Made by a program: the position numbers and the translations under genes. Under the pieces are notes generated by a model. The model saw only the letters and a list, made by a program, of their open reading frames with translations. It was not told where the DNA came from and ran no database searches. 64,000 nt of DNA from Sarocladium kiliense (lineage: Eukaryota; Ascomycota; Sordariomycetes; Hypocreales; Sarocladiaceae): the NCBI GenBank assembly GCA_030734395.1, contig JAUZTG010000048.1, forward strand, positions 1,922,001 through 1,986,000, given 5' to 3'. Positions 1 to 10,096 of the stretch are shown piece after piece (within the stretch, counting starts at the first letter, position 1; the number at the start of each line of letters is the position of its first letter).

Positions 1-2530
1 CTTTGTCAGCTATGGGCTGGCGGCAAGGGACGATACGATACAAGCTTAGACATTCACTCAATAAAACAAAAGGACGTTTCCCTCACTGACTTCGCGCCAC
101 CTGATTCCCGATCTTCGTGAGATGAAGAGCTGCCGGGTCCGAAGTCGGACACTTGGCTACAACAATACTAAATGGATGAGACATGAAACGGAGGTTTGAT
201 GATAGATGTTTGTCATTGCGGTGAAAGAGGATGCTTCCTTCCGCGTCACTCCACCGCCACCGCCAAGAAGCACAAGCAAGGGTGTCTTCGGCGTCTATTC
301 AAACGGATATCTACGATTGTCATCATGAACATCAGCTGTGGAGGCTGGCATGCTATTCACACCTCGCTATTCTCCCTCGTGGGTCTTTGACACCAGCGTG
401 CCGAGCCTGTTTCTTCATTCCAGATGCCAACAGATATGACGACGATCCAACAAGCAGGCGTGAAGGAGCTGGGGCAGATCTGGGCTTCAAATTGAATCAA
501 TGGATGTGGCTTTTCACAAACCCCTTTGTGTTTCTCGTGACCGCTACTTCCACCGATGAGATTGTTCTGTGCTATTCATCTGAAGTCACGCGGATTGTCG
601 GTTTTGAAACAATGTCACTGAATGACGTACTTGCAATGTTGGACGAAACGGTTGTCCATGGTCCCTCGTCGCAGCATCGATAAAGTCCCTCGTATTGTCA
701 AAGGGCTTTGCTTGGCAATTCTGTACGAGATATGCTGTTGGCCGGGCGCTTGCATGATGTGAGATCCACGTGAGAGGGTTTTGTTTGCTCAGAGAAGGAC
801 GTGAATGGGCAATCCTGCAGTAGACTAAGGTCACGAGGTCTCCTATCAAGAGTCCGAAACAAAAAATATTCATTCTTTGGCGGGTGGTGAAAACGTCGCC
901 AGCAGAGTAAGAGAGTCGGTGAGCCACTCGGTATGGCACAACTCTCACCATGCTAGAACGCCCGCATAAGGCAAACGATCCCGCGCCTTTCACAAGAGCC
1001 TCACGATGACTGTCTTATCAAGTTACCAATCTCAATAGTCCTCTCTTATCACCGATTCAGGCAGAAGCCCGAAGAAAGCAATCAAGTCATCAGCCTCGCC
1101 TTTCGGAGATTGGCCAGGAGGCGCCGATGAAGATTCTCCTCCCTGGACGCGGCGCTTCTCGGGACAGACAATACTTGAGGCTGTGGCACTGTTCAATGGG
1201 ATCATCAATGCTTCACCTCCTATTCAGAAAACACCGAATAGGAAATGGAGGGTGTGTATATGAGGTTGGGAGGGTGTGATGTGGCTTGAAGGGGTCGGGT
1301 GCGTGCACAGTGGTTTGTTTTCGCATTTCCGCGGCCACCGCGCGAATGCAATTGCAGCCACACTGTAGGATCGAAACAAGCGATTAGACGGAAGTTCCGG
1401 CGTGACGGAGGCTTTAGAGTTTGTATCTGAGACGGGTTGATTATGTTGCTTTTGGGAGGGGAGCTGAAGCGCGTATGCCGAGTTGGGGAGTCGATGACAA
1501 GGATCTGAGTGTTGCCACGCGCGAGCCCGTGAGCCGGCGGCCGTTCTGTCGGGATCTGGTTGTTGGAGATTTGCGTCTGTTGGCTGTGTTAATGATCAGG
1601 GAACGAGTGTTTCCTCAAGTTTGAGCGCTGTTCTCATTGTTTTCCAGCGAACGCTGTGATCGAGACTTATCAAGGCCAGGCTGGCATGCGGGTATCCCTC
1701 GAAGGCTTCTGACAGCCTGATGACATCTCTAAGCGAGACAAATGAGTACGTAACTCCACATCTCGGGCTCACATCAATTCGGCCGACAAGTTGCAGGAAG
1801 CCATACGCCTCCAGTGGCCATGCTGCGCCTCATGACTAGCTCAAGCCATGTCCTGCGCGGTCGATGCCCACGGAGGCGTTGGCTAAGTGTGGAATTCACG
1901 TTTGCTAGGGCAGAGAAAGTGTGTATGGTCGCTTGCAGGCCAGTCTAAGGCCAATGCGGCCTGATGGAGCGGAAATATGACACGTCTCTGCACGCTTCAT
2001 GGGCTCGGGTGATGGGTCCGATGACCGTTGAACCCCGGACTGTTCCCTGGGTCGAACGGGTCCTTTAGCTCCTTTCAACCTATGCTTGGAGATCATGTTT
2101 GAGCGTTTGGAGGAGATCTATAGAAATAGAAGCAGATCACAGCATCATTGCCGCTTTCTGGCAGGTCCCGAGAAGCTGGTAGAGGAGGCATACGGGAAGC
2201 CGGGAAGAACGGGGATGGCTCGATCCAGGCAGTCGGTGCAGCTTCCAGAGGCATGGTCAAAGGGAAGGGCTTTCTCGGTTGGGGATCAGGACCAGAGTCA
2301 GATACGGCACGATGGATCGAGGAGAGGATCGTGCGTTTGAGTTGTGAAGTCGGTTGGGCGCATTGGTGGAAGGATTAAGGGGCGAGTCGAGGAAGGGGGG
2401 GTGTTGTGGCTGCGACTGAGACGGGGGGATACACAGTGTCAGAGCGAGTTCTTGCTTAGTCGGCCAATAGTGTTTGCTCGTACACGAGTCAAAACAGTGT
2501 CAATAGGCATGCCGAGAGCAAGCAAGATCA

Positions 2531-2557
2531 GAGAGAGACACACACACGGAGAGAGTC

Positions 2558-2588
<31 letters not shown>

Positions 2589-2590
2589 AG
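2531..2590. repeat. GA/CA simple repeats
   Basis: A short CA run (about 2538-2547) is followed by an uninterrupted AG dinucleotide run of roughly 27 nt (about 2562-2588). They are microsatellites in non-coding sequence. Confidence 0.9.
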
Positions 2591-3122
2591 GAGGCGAGAT
2601 GAAGCGTGGGAAGCAGGAGGGAAGCGAGAGCGAGCGACGAGGTTGGGCGACTGGGGTGGGGCAGCTTCAGCGCGGCGCCGAGGCGGGGCCCCGACGGACG
2701 GGCGCTAAGCCGGATTCGGGGCTGAATAGGGAACGGCAGACGCCACAGGCCGACAACAATAGGAACTACCTCCCCCGTGGCGCTCCCGGCCGATGCTATT
2801 GTTCCGCCCTGTTTTTTTTTTCTTCTTCTTTCTTTTTCCTGCTGTACTGTACAGTTTTTGGTGTCAGACTGTGTGTGTCTGGTCTCTTTGCTTGTGCCGT
2901 CTCTGCTCTCGGCTACTGTCTCTGCCGCTGCTGCCGACGCAAGGTCTCACTCTGACCGGCACCTCTGGCTGAATGGCACCCACGTAGCACTGGAGAATGT
3001 GCCATTCACTAGGCTGCAGAAGCATTCGCCGGTTCTTTTTCATGCCCATTCATGCACTCAATGGGTCACAAACGTCTTTTCATACTGGCCCAAGTGGAAC
3101 CGAACCCTCCACGCCTTGTGTG

Positions 3123-3142
3123 CCCCCCCCCACCCCCCCCCC
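3123..3142. repeat. Near-homopolymeric C tract
   Basis: Nine Cs, one A, then ten Cs, in non-coding sequence. Its length is likely to be unstable and prone to sequencing error. Confidence 0.9.
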
Positions 3143-3930
3143 ATCATCCAAGCTAGGAACTCCGAATGAGGCCATAATGTTCAACTACAGTACTTGTGAT
3201 TCAAGGCCCAAAGAAGAAACGTTAATATTCCCGGAGGCTCTTCCGCATGCCTTACTCGAGAATATTGAATATTGAGGCTTGGCTGGGATCCCAGCCAGCG
3301 AATGGTGACGCAGCCGAGACGAGGGTGGCTGGTCTTTTGGGCCGTTTCCGTGTCCGAGGTGTGACACGGATCCAGAAGCTCGAGCGTCTCGTTCGAGGCC
3401 ATGGCTGAAGCGGCTCCAGGGAACAAGAGGAGTTAGATGTCCGTTGGTTTGGTTTGGGTTTGGTTTGGACGGGGCAGAGATGAAATCCGCGGCGAGATCT
3501 TGATTACCTCCCGCAGCAAGGGGGTGCGTGAACGTGCGAACCGTGCGTGTCGCGATGTGATAGGACCACGAAGACGGCATCCTACATGCAGCAAGTCACC
3601 TTATGCAGCATAGACTTCTGTGAAGGTCTTCGCGAGGGCGTCGGTGGGCGATACTCTGATCCTCCTCACTCAATCCAGAGATGAATGCTCAAGGGGGCAC
3701 AACCATGGTTCAAAGCGACTCAACAGGCTCGGCGATGGCGAGGTCCGCTGTCAATACCTTCCTCAATGGCGAGTGACGTGAGCAGGCCCAAGAATAATGG
3801 AATCGGAAGTATGCACAAGGTGCCAGGAGCGCGGGGCGAATGCGAATGCGCACGCGCTCTCAATGGGGGAGGGGGGGTCTCGAGGGGAGAGACACACGGT
3901 CCCAGCTGGACTCGCCCCACCGCCGCTTAC

Positions 3931-3957
3931 ACGCACGCACGCACGCACACACACACA
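3931..3957. repeat. ACGC/AC microsatellite
   Basis: A tandem ACGC tetranucleotide passes into AC dinucleotides over about 27 nt, in the pyrimidine-rich region upstream of the first gene. Confidence 0.85.
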
Positions 3958-5163
3958 TTATGGCCATTTCCAGATCCCATTCATCCAAACGATTCCACAT
4001 TGAGAGGATTCACGCTCATGCACACACCCCTCAGGTAAAGACCCTTTGGCTTCTCGGCAGAGGCAGGCCACCACCCCTCCCCTGTGATGGACATGCACAC
4101 GCGCACCCGGGTACCGTGGGACAGCGAGAATGCTACACAAACGAGAAGAAAAGGCGCAGAGCCTGCTGAGACATGTTTATCAGCAGGTTCACAAGTGAAA
4201 AAGAGTATATGAAGTCCGCTGGCACCATCTTGCATTCTTCTTTTTCCTGCCCGGACATCTCTCGTCTCCGTTCTTCCCCCGGTCGCACCCACAACCTGCG
4301 TCTTCCACTGCTCGGCCAGAACCCATCGTCAGGCGACACAGCCATTCTTTGTTTTCTGGTCCATCACATTTCTCAGATCTGTTCTTATTTTGGAAGATTC
4401 CTCTCCTACTCCAACCTGAGCCCAGTCCGGAAAGTCTTCCGCGCTAAGAGTCTCGCAACCACGCGGGCCTTGTTCACATACCGGTTCTTGGAACTAGGAC
4501 CAAGCGAAGCCACCACCACAACCAGCCCTCGCCCTCCATCGGGCACAGCTTCAATTACCACATATACACACGTCTGAAACGATCATCATCATTCCAATTA
4601 GACTTTTGTTCCACTTCATATCCGCCGCTCCTCGCTTCTCAACTCAAACGCCGAAAACCTCTTCCGCCAATCCTTCTCTCTCGGAGGACACTCCGTCCGT
4701 GCATTCTCGTGAGACAGCGAGACAGTCTCTTGGGGTGGCGTGAAGCTCAACCCGATCCTACCATCCTTCGTGTCAAACCAGTCTGTCGGCGACAACACGT
4801 TCGGAGCCCGGGCCTTGCCCATTTTCTGCCGAGCCTGCTGGAGTGGTGCGCCAGTCCTGGACCTATTGTCTGATCCGATTCAGACTTTTATTTTGTCTTG
4901 CACTTGTGCCCTTTTTGTATTCCCGAGGAGTTTGTCTGCTTGTCAATTACCTTTGGGTATTCTTGGCTTGTCCTGGGGCATACGCTGAAGTTCATATATT
5001 CCTCGGGGTTCCCCTCCATCTTGGTGTCTAGGTCCCTGCTTCTGCTCCTCATTCACTTCAACACCCACCACTCTTCCATTATTTCTATCTTCTACCTTCA
5101 GCATACTCTGTTTTGGCATCATTTCATACTTCAACAGTCTTCAGCATCATCAACACCATCACA

Positions 5164-5814
5164 ATGCTCGACACAACATCCACAGGTGCCTCAGATACCA
5201 CCCTCGAGGCCCCCAAAGACAATCAGCCCAACCCCATCGCCTCTCCTCCTCCAGCCTACGCTCCTCCACCCACAAACACGGCTCCTCTCACCCTCCCCCA
5301 ACTCACAGCCATGAGGATCCGTCGTGCGGAAGCACAAGCCGCCTACCTCCACAACACATCCACATCCGCATCCTCCTCTATCAACGTTCAGGTTGACCCC
5401 TGTGACGCGGAAAACTTTGTTGACGATGAAGAAGCACAAAGTCCCATCTGCCTACGTATCAACACATCCGTCAACATCACCCAGAGCAACAACATTGTCT
5501 GCCTGTCAGATACACCACCAGCAGAGCATGCCATAGCAATTGCCAATGCAGTGGTCAAAGCGATGCAAGAAAATAGCTCTGGAAACTGCGGGATTCCCAT
5601 GATTGATGAGGATGGCCGTCCCCGACCCATCAAGATCGAGGTGGACGCAAGCATGCTTGTTGAAGGCTCCGGCAACGTCGTCGGCCGCCAGTCCGTCATC
5701 AACGAGTTTCTTCGTCAGCGTGGTCTCCGCCGCGCAAGACAGGCGACGGTAGAAGATGAGGAGCAGGATACGACTTCACCATCCAAGCGCAGACGTGTCA
5801 GCATCGCTGAATAG
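5164..5814 (+). CDS. Acidic protein of unknown function with C-terminal basic NLS-like motif
   Basis: Single-exon frame of 216 aa. The first in-frame ATG (5164) was chosen because the frame upstream of it has no ATG. The N-terminal third is rich in P, T and S. The middle (about residues 95-185) looks folded and includes a segment reading CGIPMIDEDGRPRPIKIEVD. The C-terminus is charged and ends with a basic cluster, SPSKRRRVS, that resembles a monopartite nuclear localisation signal. I do not recognise a named domain. The length, balanced composition and absence of stops support a real gene. A nuclear location is inferred only from the basic cluster. Confidence 0.7.
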   Translation: MLDTTSTGASDTTLEAPKDNQPNPIASPPPAYAPPPTNTAPLTLPQLTAMRIRRAEAQAAYLHNTSTSASSSINVQVDPCDAENFVDDEEAQSPICLRINTSVNITQSNNIVCLSDTPPAEHAIAIANAVVKAMQENSSGNCGIPMIDEDGRPRPIKIEVDASMLVEGSGNVVGRQSVINEFLRQRGLRRARQATVEDEEQDTTSPSKRRRVSIAE

Positions 5815-6898
5815 AGCTTCTGTTTGAGCCCTCCTTTCTACACTTATGTGCCCCATTCACCCGTGCTTTTGTATTTGGCTCAGGGCAATGGTGTGCTGGT
5901 CTCGATTTCGGAAGAGAAACAAGGTGTTCCAGGTTCCGGTCTTTGGAGTTCGGATGAACCATGTATTCTGGCATGGTAAGGGACTGGGGTGGAAACACAC
6001 GGTGGGCTTGTCCCATGGTGGGATTTGGACGAGACCAAGAGATGTACGGCCTTTGGTAGCGAGTTAGGAGTTTCATGAGACGCGCTTTATTGTTTGTTTT
6101 AGTACCATGATCTCGTGAGCCACGCCGGTCGCCTTGAATCCTGTGTGCCAGTGATTGAAGCTGTCTGGTGGTGACCATCCAAGCACGGACTCCCATTTGA
6201 ATCAGAACCCATGTCGTCGAGTTCGACACAAATTTCAAGGGTAACTCTCGTACACAGATATGGTTTTTGAAGTCCGAGTAAAACTCAGCAGTACATTTCT
6301 GGGCCGCAGTGGGTGTGCTGTCACTTACACCACACCCTCCTGGGCCCAGCCAAATGCGGCAACTGGCTTGCCCTCAAGCAACCCTCTCATCCACGACGAC
6401 GTGCAAGCATCGCCAACCGCCTCAAACCTTGCGCCTAGATGCAATGTAATCACCACCTAATTTCGAGAGTTTGATGGTCGCAGCAGCTATTCCCGCGCGA
6501 CTTCAGCATAGCCTCATGCACATCATCTCCAGACGAGCCCATGTCCAGCTGAAAAGGAGGGGCAAAGGCTGCCCCACGCAACGCCTAGACCCTTCATTCC
6601 GCTACCGTGGCTGGCGTGGATCTCGTTGACGCAACTTGCTCGAGCTTCCTTAGTGCTAAGCTTTCCTCTTTCTTCCGTCCGTCCAGTCCGTCTCCGCTCT
6701 TCGTCAGATTCCTTTCCTCCTTTTCTTCCTTCCAAGACCATCTGCAGCTTCCTGGTATTGCTGTCTGATCCTCAATTCATCTTCCAGTCTCCAAAAAGCA
6801 GGAACGAATCGACACTCTTTCAGCTCCTCCAAGCCATTGGACTTACCCCTCCCCCTCACCACAAGCTTCGCCCTCAGCTTCTCAGCCCATCGCCCACC
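5815..6898. other. Intergenic region and leader of the PI-PLC gene
   Basis: No gene is seen. From about 6635 to 6898 the plus strand is TC-rich, as in fungal promoters and 5' leaders, and ends in a good start context (caccATGg). The frame is open upstream of 6899 but contains no ATG. Confidence 0.5.
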
Positions 6899-8314
6899 AT
6901 GGCCGACATCACTATCCGAAACCTGACCAAGAACCCCATTGAGCTCATCAATGTCCAGCGCTTCGAGGGAGAGAAGGTGGCCACTGGCAACACTCTCAGC
7001 AACATCACGGGAGCCATCTCTGGCTTCCTCAATGCCACCGAGCACTCGACCCACCAGCTCGTCGCTCGAGGTGACTCCCACGAAAAGAAGGATGTCTCGT
7101 TCAAGGTCGACCCCTTCAAGGCCACAAAGACCAATGTCCGCACTGCAGACGCTTCAGGCTCAGAGGTGGTCCGACTAACCTTCAAGACCGAGAACCACAA
7201 GTACGAGACCGATATTCCCAGCCCCTCCAAGAAGTCAGCCGTCATGAAGAAGCTCGACAACGGCCCCCATGATCTCACTGTCGTCTATGTTCCCACTGGC
7301 GCTCTGCTCGCTGTCTTCTCTTCCGCAAAGCTCAACGCCTGGATGAAGGAGCTTCATGACGACTGGCCGCTCACTGTACTCTCCATCCCCGGCACCCACA
7401 ACTCCCCAACATGCTACACAGCTCTGCCCTCAGTGCGCTGCCAGTCCGTTGGTGTGCCAGAGCAGCTCGCCAATGGCGTTCGCTTCATGGACATCCGTGT
7501 CTCCGCTGAGCCCGACTCCGACGACCTGGCTCTTGTTCACAGTGCCTTCCCCATCTCACTCACAGGCACCAAGTACTTCCGGGATATGATGGAGGACGTC
7601 TACTCCTTCCTTGAGAAGAACAAGAGCGAGACTGTCATCCTGAGCCTCAAACGCGAAGGCACCGGCAAGGGCTCCGACGCCGACATGTGCAAGGCCCTCA
7701 AAAACAGCTACGTCAACAAGAAGAAGGATCGCTGGTGGGTTGACACCAACGTCCCCACCCTCGGCCAGGCTCGCGGCAAGGTCGTCCTCATGCGCCGTTT
7801 CGCAACCGACGACAAGAAGGGCTATGGTATCGATGCCCAGCACTGGCCCGACAACTGTGAGGACGGCAAGGTCGGCAAGGGCCATATCCGTGTCCAGGAT
7901 TTCTACGAGATCACCGAAAGCCAGAACATCGAGAAGAAGATTGACTACAGCCGCGGCCAGCTTGAGCGCGCTGCCGAGCAGAACTTCCTCCTCAGTGGTA
8001 TGGCGGCTGCGAAGCGTGACGATAAGAAGGATGAGGCGAAGACTGCTGCGCCGCCGTTCTTTGTTAACTTCCTCAGCGCCAGCAACTTCTTCAACGCAAG
8101 CTGCTGGCCCGAGAGGATCGCTGCGAAGGTCAACCCCGCTGTCGTTGAGTACCTGTGCACCCGCCACGGTGAGGATGGCAAGGGCCCTAAGAAGCTCAAG
8201 GTCGGTACAGCGGGTACAGGCATTGTCGTCACGGATTGGGTTGGTGCCAATGATGACTGGGATCTCGTGCGATGCATAGTAGGCATGAACGCGAGGCTTC
8301 AGTTGAAGAACTAG
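6899..8314 (+). CDS. Phosphatidylinositol-specific phospholipase C X-domain protein
   Basis: Single exon, 471 aa. Residues about 155-330 match the small, bacterial-type PI-PLC X domain. SIPGTHNSP carries the first catalytic histidine (about H167), VRFMDIRV the conserved Asp and Arg (about D198 and R200), and LALVHSAF the second histidine (about H214). The family cleaves phosphatidylinositol to diacylglycerol and a cyclic inositol phosphate by acid-base catalysis. There is no Y domain, EF hand or C2 domain, so this is not a signalling PLC-delta. The N-terminal about 150 residues form an extra domain rich in beta-like segments with no identified family. No clear signal peptide follows the chosen start. 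Substrate and location are not shown by the sequence. Confidence 0.88.
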   Translation: MADITIRNLTKNPIELINVQRFEGEKVATGNTLSNITGAISGFLNATEHSTHQLVARGDSHEKKDVSFKVDPFKATKTNVRTADASGSEVVRLTFKTENHKYETDIPSPSKKSAVMKKLDNGPHDLTVVYVPTGALLAVFSSAKLNAWMKELHDDWPLTVLSIPGTHNSPTCYTALPSVRCQSVGVPEQLANGVRFMDIRVSAEPDSDDLALVHSAFPISLTGTKYFRDMMEDVYSFLEKNKSETVILSLKREGTGKGSDADMCKALKNSYVNKKKDRWWVDTNVPTLGQARGKVVLMRRFATDDKKGYGIDAQHWPDNCEDGKVGKGHIRVQDFYEITESQNIEKKIDYSRGQLERAAEQNFLLSGMAAAKRDDKKDEAKTAAPPFFVNFLSASNFFNASCWPERIAAKVNPAVVEYLCTRHGEDGKGPKKLKVGTAGTGIVVTDWVGANDDWDLVRCIVGMNARLQLKN

Positions 8315-8572
8315 ATGCTGCTTTGGCGAGGCAGGGTGCACACATACGACTCGTGACGAAACCGGACGAGGGCTCGGGCACAGTAAGGGATACGGGCTGC
8401 ACTTGAACGATTATGAAAATTTTGGATAAGAACATATAATTGAATCTATGCTACCACTGAGAACCAGGGACGCATGCCCAAAGTCGTACAACATGCTGTG
8501 AACAAGCCCTATTCCACACTGTTAGCAGAAGCTCATGCAGGATAAGCAAAAACGCAAAGTGTATGTGTGAAT

Positions 8573-8658
8573 GCCATATTCAGTTCTCCAAGGTGAATTG
8601 GTTATTATTCGTCATGATGAACTCAGCTAGAGCTAATAATGAAAGTCATCATAATGGC
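8573..8658 (-). ncRNA. Box C/D snoRNA, dual guide (18S via D', 25S via D)
   Basis: Read on the minus strand, the 86 nt have: a 5-bp terminal stem (GCCAT with ATGGC), box C ATGATGA, box D' CTGA, box C' ATGACGA and box D CTGA. The 12 nt directly before D' (TATTAGCTCTAG) are complementary to the universal 18S rRNA element CTAGAGCTAATA. The fifth nucleotide pairs with an A, in the area of the yeast A100 site guided by snR51 (U57 family). The segment before D (TTCACCTTGGAGA) is complementary to TCTCCAAGGTGAA of 25S rRNA, the region modified by U24/snR24. rRNA sequences are from memory. The predicted role is 2'-O-methylation with fibrillarin. Confidence 0.9.
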
Positions 8659-8875
8659 GGGGGTTGGTGTGATATAGTGAAGAAAAAGAACCAAGATCGG
8701 CGACTTACCAATGCAAAACAGCTTGAGTCAAGACGATGTGGTTTTGTCTGTACCTGAGAACGAGCATGTCAGTCTCGAGTTTCACAAGACGTCAATTGGT
8801 CAAGTGAGTTGATTTCTAGACTTCAGGTCAGTCATGCTGTCAAGTGGTATTCAGAATATGAGCCGAGCACGAACC

Positions 8876-8975
8876 TGCATATCAGAAGGTGCTTATTCTG
8901 TTCATATCCCAGTAACCCCGAAGGGTCATGGATCAAACAGTGTGAATACATATTTTTGGCATCTCATCATATGCA
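8876..8975 (-). ncRNA. Box C/D snoRNA, target unknown
   Basis: On the minus strand, a stem TGCAT/ATGCA (5 bp) encloses box C ATGATGA at the 5' end and box D CTGA at the 3' end, 100 nt in total. A CTGT about 35 nt after box C could be a degenerate D'. I could not match the sequence before box D (AGAATAAGCACCTT) to rRNA from memory, so it is an orphan for now. Its orientation and its position downstream of a GTAAAT donor-like site match its neighbours. Confidence 0.78.
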
Positions 8976-9026
8976 AAGTGCAATGTCGCGAAAAGCTGTC
9001 ATAGTATTTACCTAGAGCACAAGCTG

Positions 9027-9122
9027 TCAGTCTACAGGTTTCACCCAAGAGCAATAACTGCCATGCCCTAATAGTAGCCGACAAGATAGAACCACAATCA
9101 GGTGACGAAGCATCATCAATAG
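9027..9122 (-). ncRNA. Weak box C/D snoRNA candidate
   Basis: On the minus strand a TTGATGA (degenerate box C) at about 9118 is followed by a CTGA (possible D') at about 9101 and a CTGA at 9030. Only a 3-bp terminal stem (GCT/AGC) can be formed. The last CTGA is also part of an ACTGAC element that could instead be the intron branch site 18 nt before a TAG. It is listed because every other interval of the cluster contains a snoRNA. Confidence 0.25.
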
Positions 9123-9348
9123 CACCCGCCAAACGGCCGCCACGGGGATTGTACGTCCCCGCTGTCTAAGGACGACCGCCCAGCAGGGCTCGTTTATGTC
9201 CGCCCGTTCGTTCAAATCTTCCTCATGTTGTGGAATGTCGGCCGTTGGGCTTGGAGAGATGTATGCAGAAGATTCGTACCTATTCATGATTGCTGGTTAG
9301 CCATGAAGATCCCAAACAATGTTGTGAAATGTACAATGGTTGAGGTTT

Positions 9349-9447
9349 ACTCCTGTCAGACAAGGCTGAAACTAAGTACAACAGAATCCACATTATGTAT
9401 TAAGCATGAGGAATCCCTAAGGTGTCGTTTAAATCATCACACGGAGT
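9349..9447 (-). ncRNA. Box C/D snoRNA predicted to guide 18S rRNA
   Basis: On the minus strand, 99 nt are closed by a perfect 5-bp stem (ACTCC with GGAGT), with box C GTGATGA two bases inside the stem and box D CTGA two bases before its 3' strand. The sequence before box D (AGTTTCAGCCTTG) is complementary over 13 nt to the conserved 18S element CAAGGCTGAAACT. The fifth nucleotide pairs with a G, close to the region guided by yeast snR41, although exact equivalence of the site is not shown. D' and C' boxes are not clear. The rRNA match is from memory of conserved sequence. Confidence 0.87.
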
Positions 9448-9604
9448 GGGGGGATGTGGTGGTGCTCGCGAAGGAGAAAAATCGAACGAACCTTTTGAAA
9501 ATCTGAGAAATCGTCGCACTGCCGAACACGAATGCTACGGTGAACCTTGTGAGATGTCAGCGATGCTCAATCAAAAGTGTCAAAGCAACAATGAGTCAGG
9601 AAGG

Positions 9605-9693
9605 GTCTCTCAGTGTAATTCTAGAGTATGTTTGGATCACCATGGTGTGGTAAGATTTGGATTGTTCGTGAAAAGTGATCATCATAGGAAGAC
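9605..9693 (-). ncRNA. Probable box C/D snoRNA predicted to guide 18S rRNA
   Basis: On the minus strand there is box C ATGATGA, and box D CTGA at 9613-9610 with a 4-bp outer stem (GTCT/AGAC) separated by unequal linkers, weaker than in its neighbours. The segment before D contains CTCTAGAATTA, complementary over 11 nt to 18S TAATTCTAGAG, right next to the 18S target of the 8573-8658 snoRNA. A second CTGA lies at 9599-9596. It sits downstream of a GTACGT donor-like site at 9729. Confidence 0.6.
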
Positions 9694-10096
9694 ATTAAGA
9701 AGGAAAACAATCCCTCAGTGCAAACGTACCTGATAGAGCTTCGACTGAAGCTCGCTACCCACCAATCTCTGGGGGATGCACTTGCATCTGTCCCAGAGCG
9801 GTGGTGCGATGTCGAGGAGTGAAGGTGAAGAGAGGAAAAGAAACGCGGAAGAACCGAAATTTTGAGGGAGCTTTTGGTGGACAGAAACGCTAAGCTATAT
9901 CTGGATGACGACCCCATATGGGTGTGGCGTTGTGGCTGGAGCTCGACTTGATCCACTCCAGTTGGTGCATGTCGGTGGCGAATGCGTGCCCTGGATATAA
10001 GGCGTCCTGGGGCATCCAGACGTGACGCCTCCCCTCAATCTGATCACGGTATCTGCCATCCATTCTCTTGGACGGAAGCATCAACAAACTGTCAAT

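Larger units (their letters stand above)
1..5163. other. Gene-free left flank with simple repeats
   Basis: I find no convincing gene here. Open frames are under about 205 codons, overlap on both strands and look like chance frames (low complexity, no recognisable domain). From about 3.8 kb to 5.16 kb the plus strand becomes pyrimidine-rich, which suits a promoter and leader for the gene starting at 5164. Simple repeats between 2.5 and 4 kb are listed separately. A non-coding transcript cannot be excluded. Confidence 0.5.
8550..9735 (-). ncRNA. Putative non-coding snoRNA host transcript (cluster)
   Basis: This 1.2 kb has no credible protein frame but holds three well-formed minus-strand box C/D snoRNAs plus one probable one, all in the same orientation. 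Donor-like sites on the minus strand lie upstream of the snoRNAs: GTACGT at 9729, GTTCGT at 9491, GTACGA at 9279, GTAAAT at 9011, GTACAG at 8753 and GTAAGT at 8708. Branch-like elements followed by AG occur after them (GCTGAC then AG at 9546; GCTAAC then AG at 9293; ACTGAC then AG at 9012). This fits a spliced host whose introns each carry one snoRNA, as is known for filamentous fungi. Exon boundaries and transcript ends are uncertain. Confidence 0.6.

Noticed and set aside
586..993. 135-codon minus-strand frame
   Set aside because: No homology-like features; overlapping frames of similar size on the other strand.
7556..8341. 261-codon minus-strand frame
   Set aside because: Shadow of the PI-PLC gene, whose catalytic motifs fix the plus-strand reading.
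8768..8845. Inverted repeat AGCATG/CATGCT with CTGA, possible further snoRNA on the minus strand
   Set aside because: No acceptable box C (ATGACTGA only); CTGAC elements there fit intron branch sites better.
9027..9287. 86-codon minus-strand frame as a protein gene
   Set aside because: Lies inside the snoRNA cluster, no domain, ends exactly at a snoRNA/branch-like CTGA.
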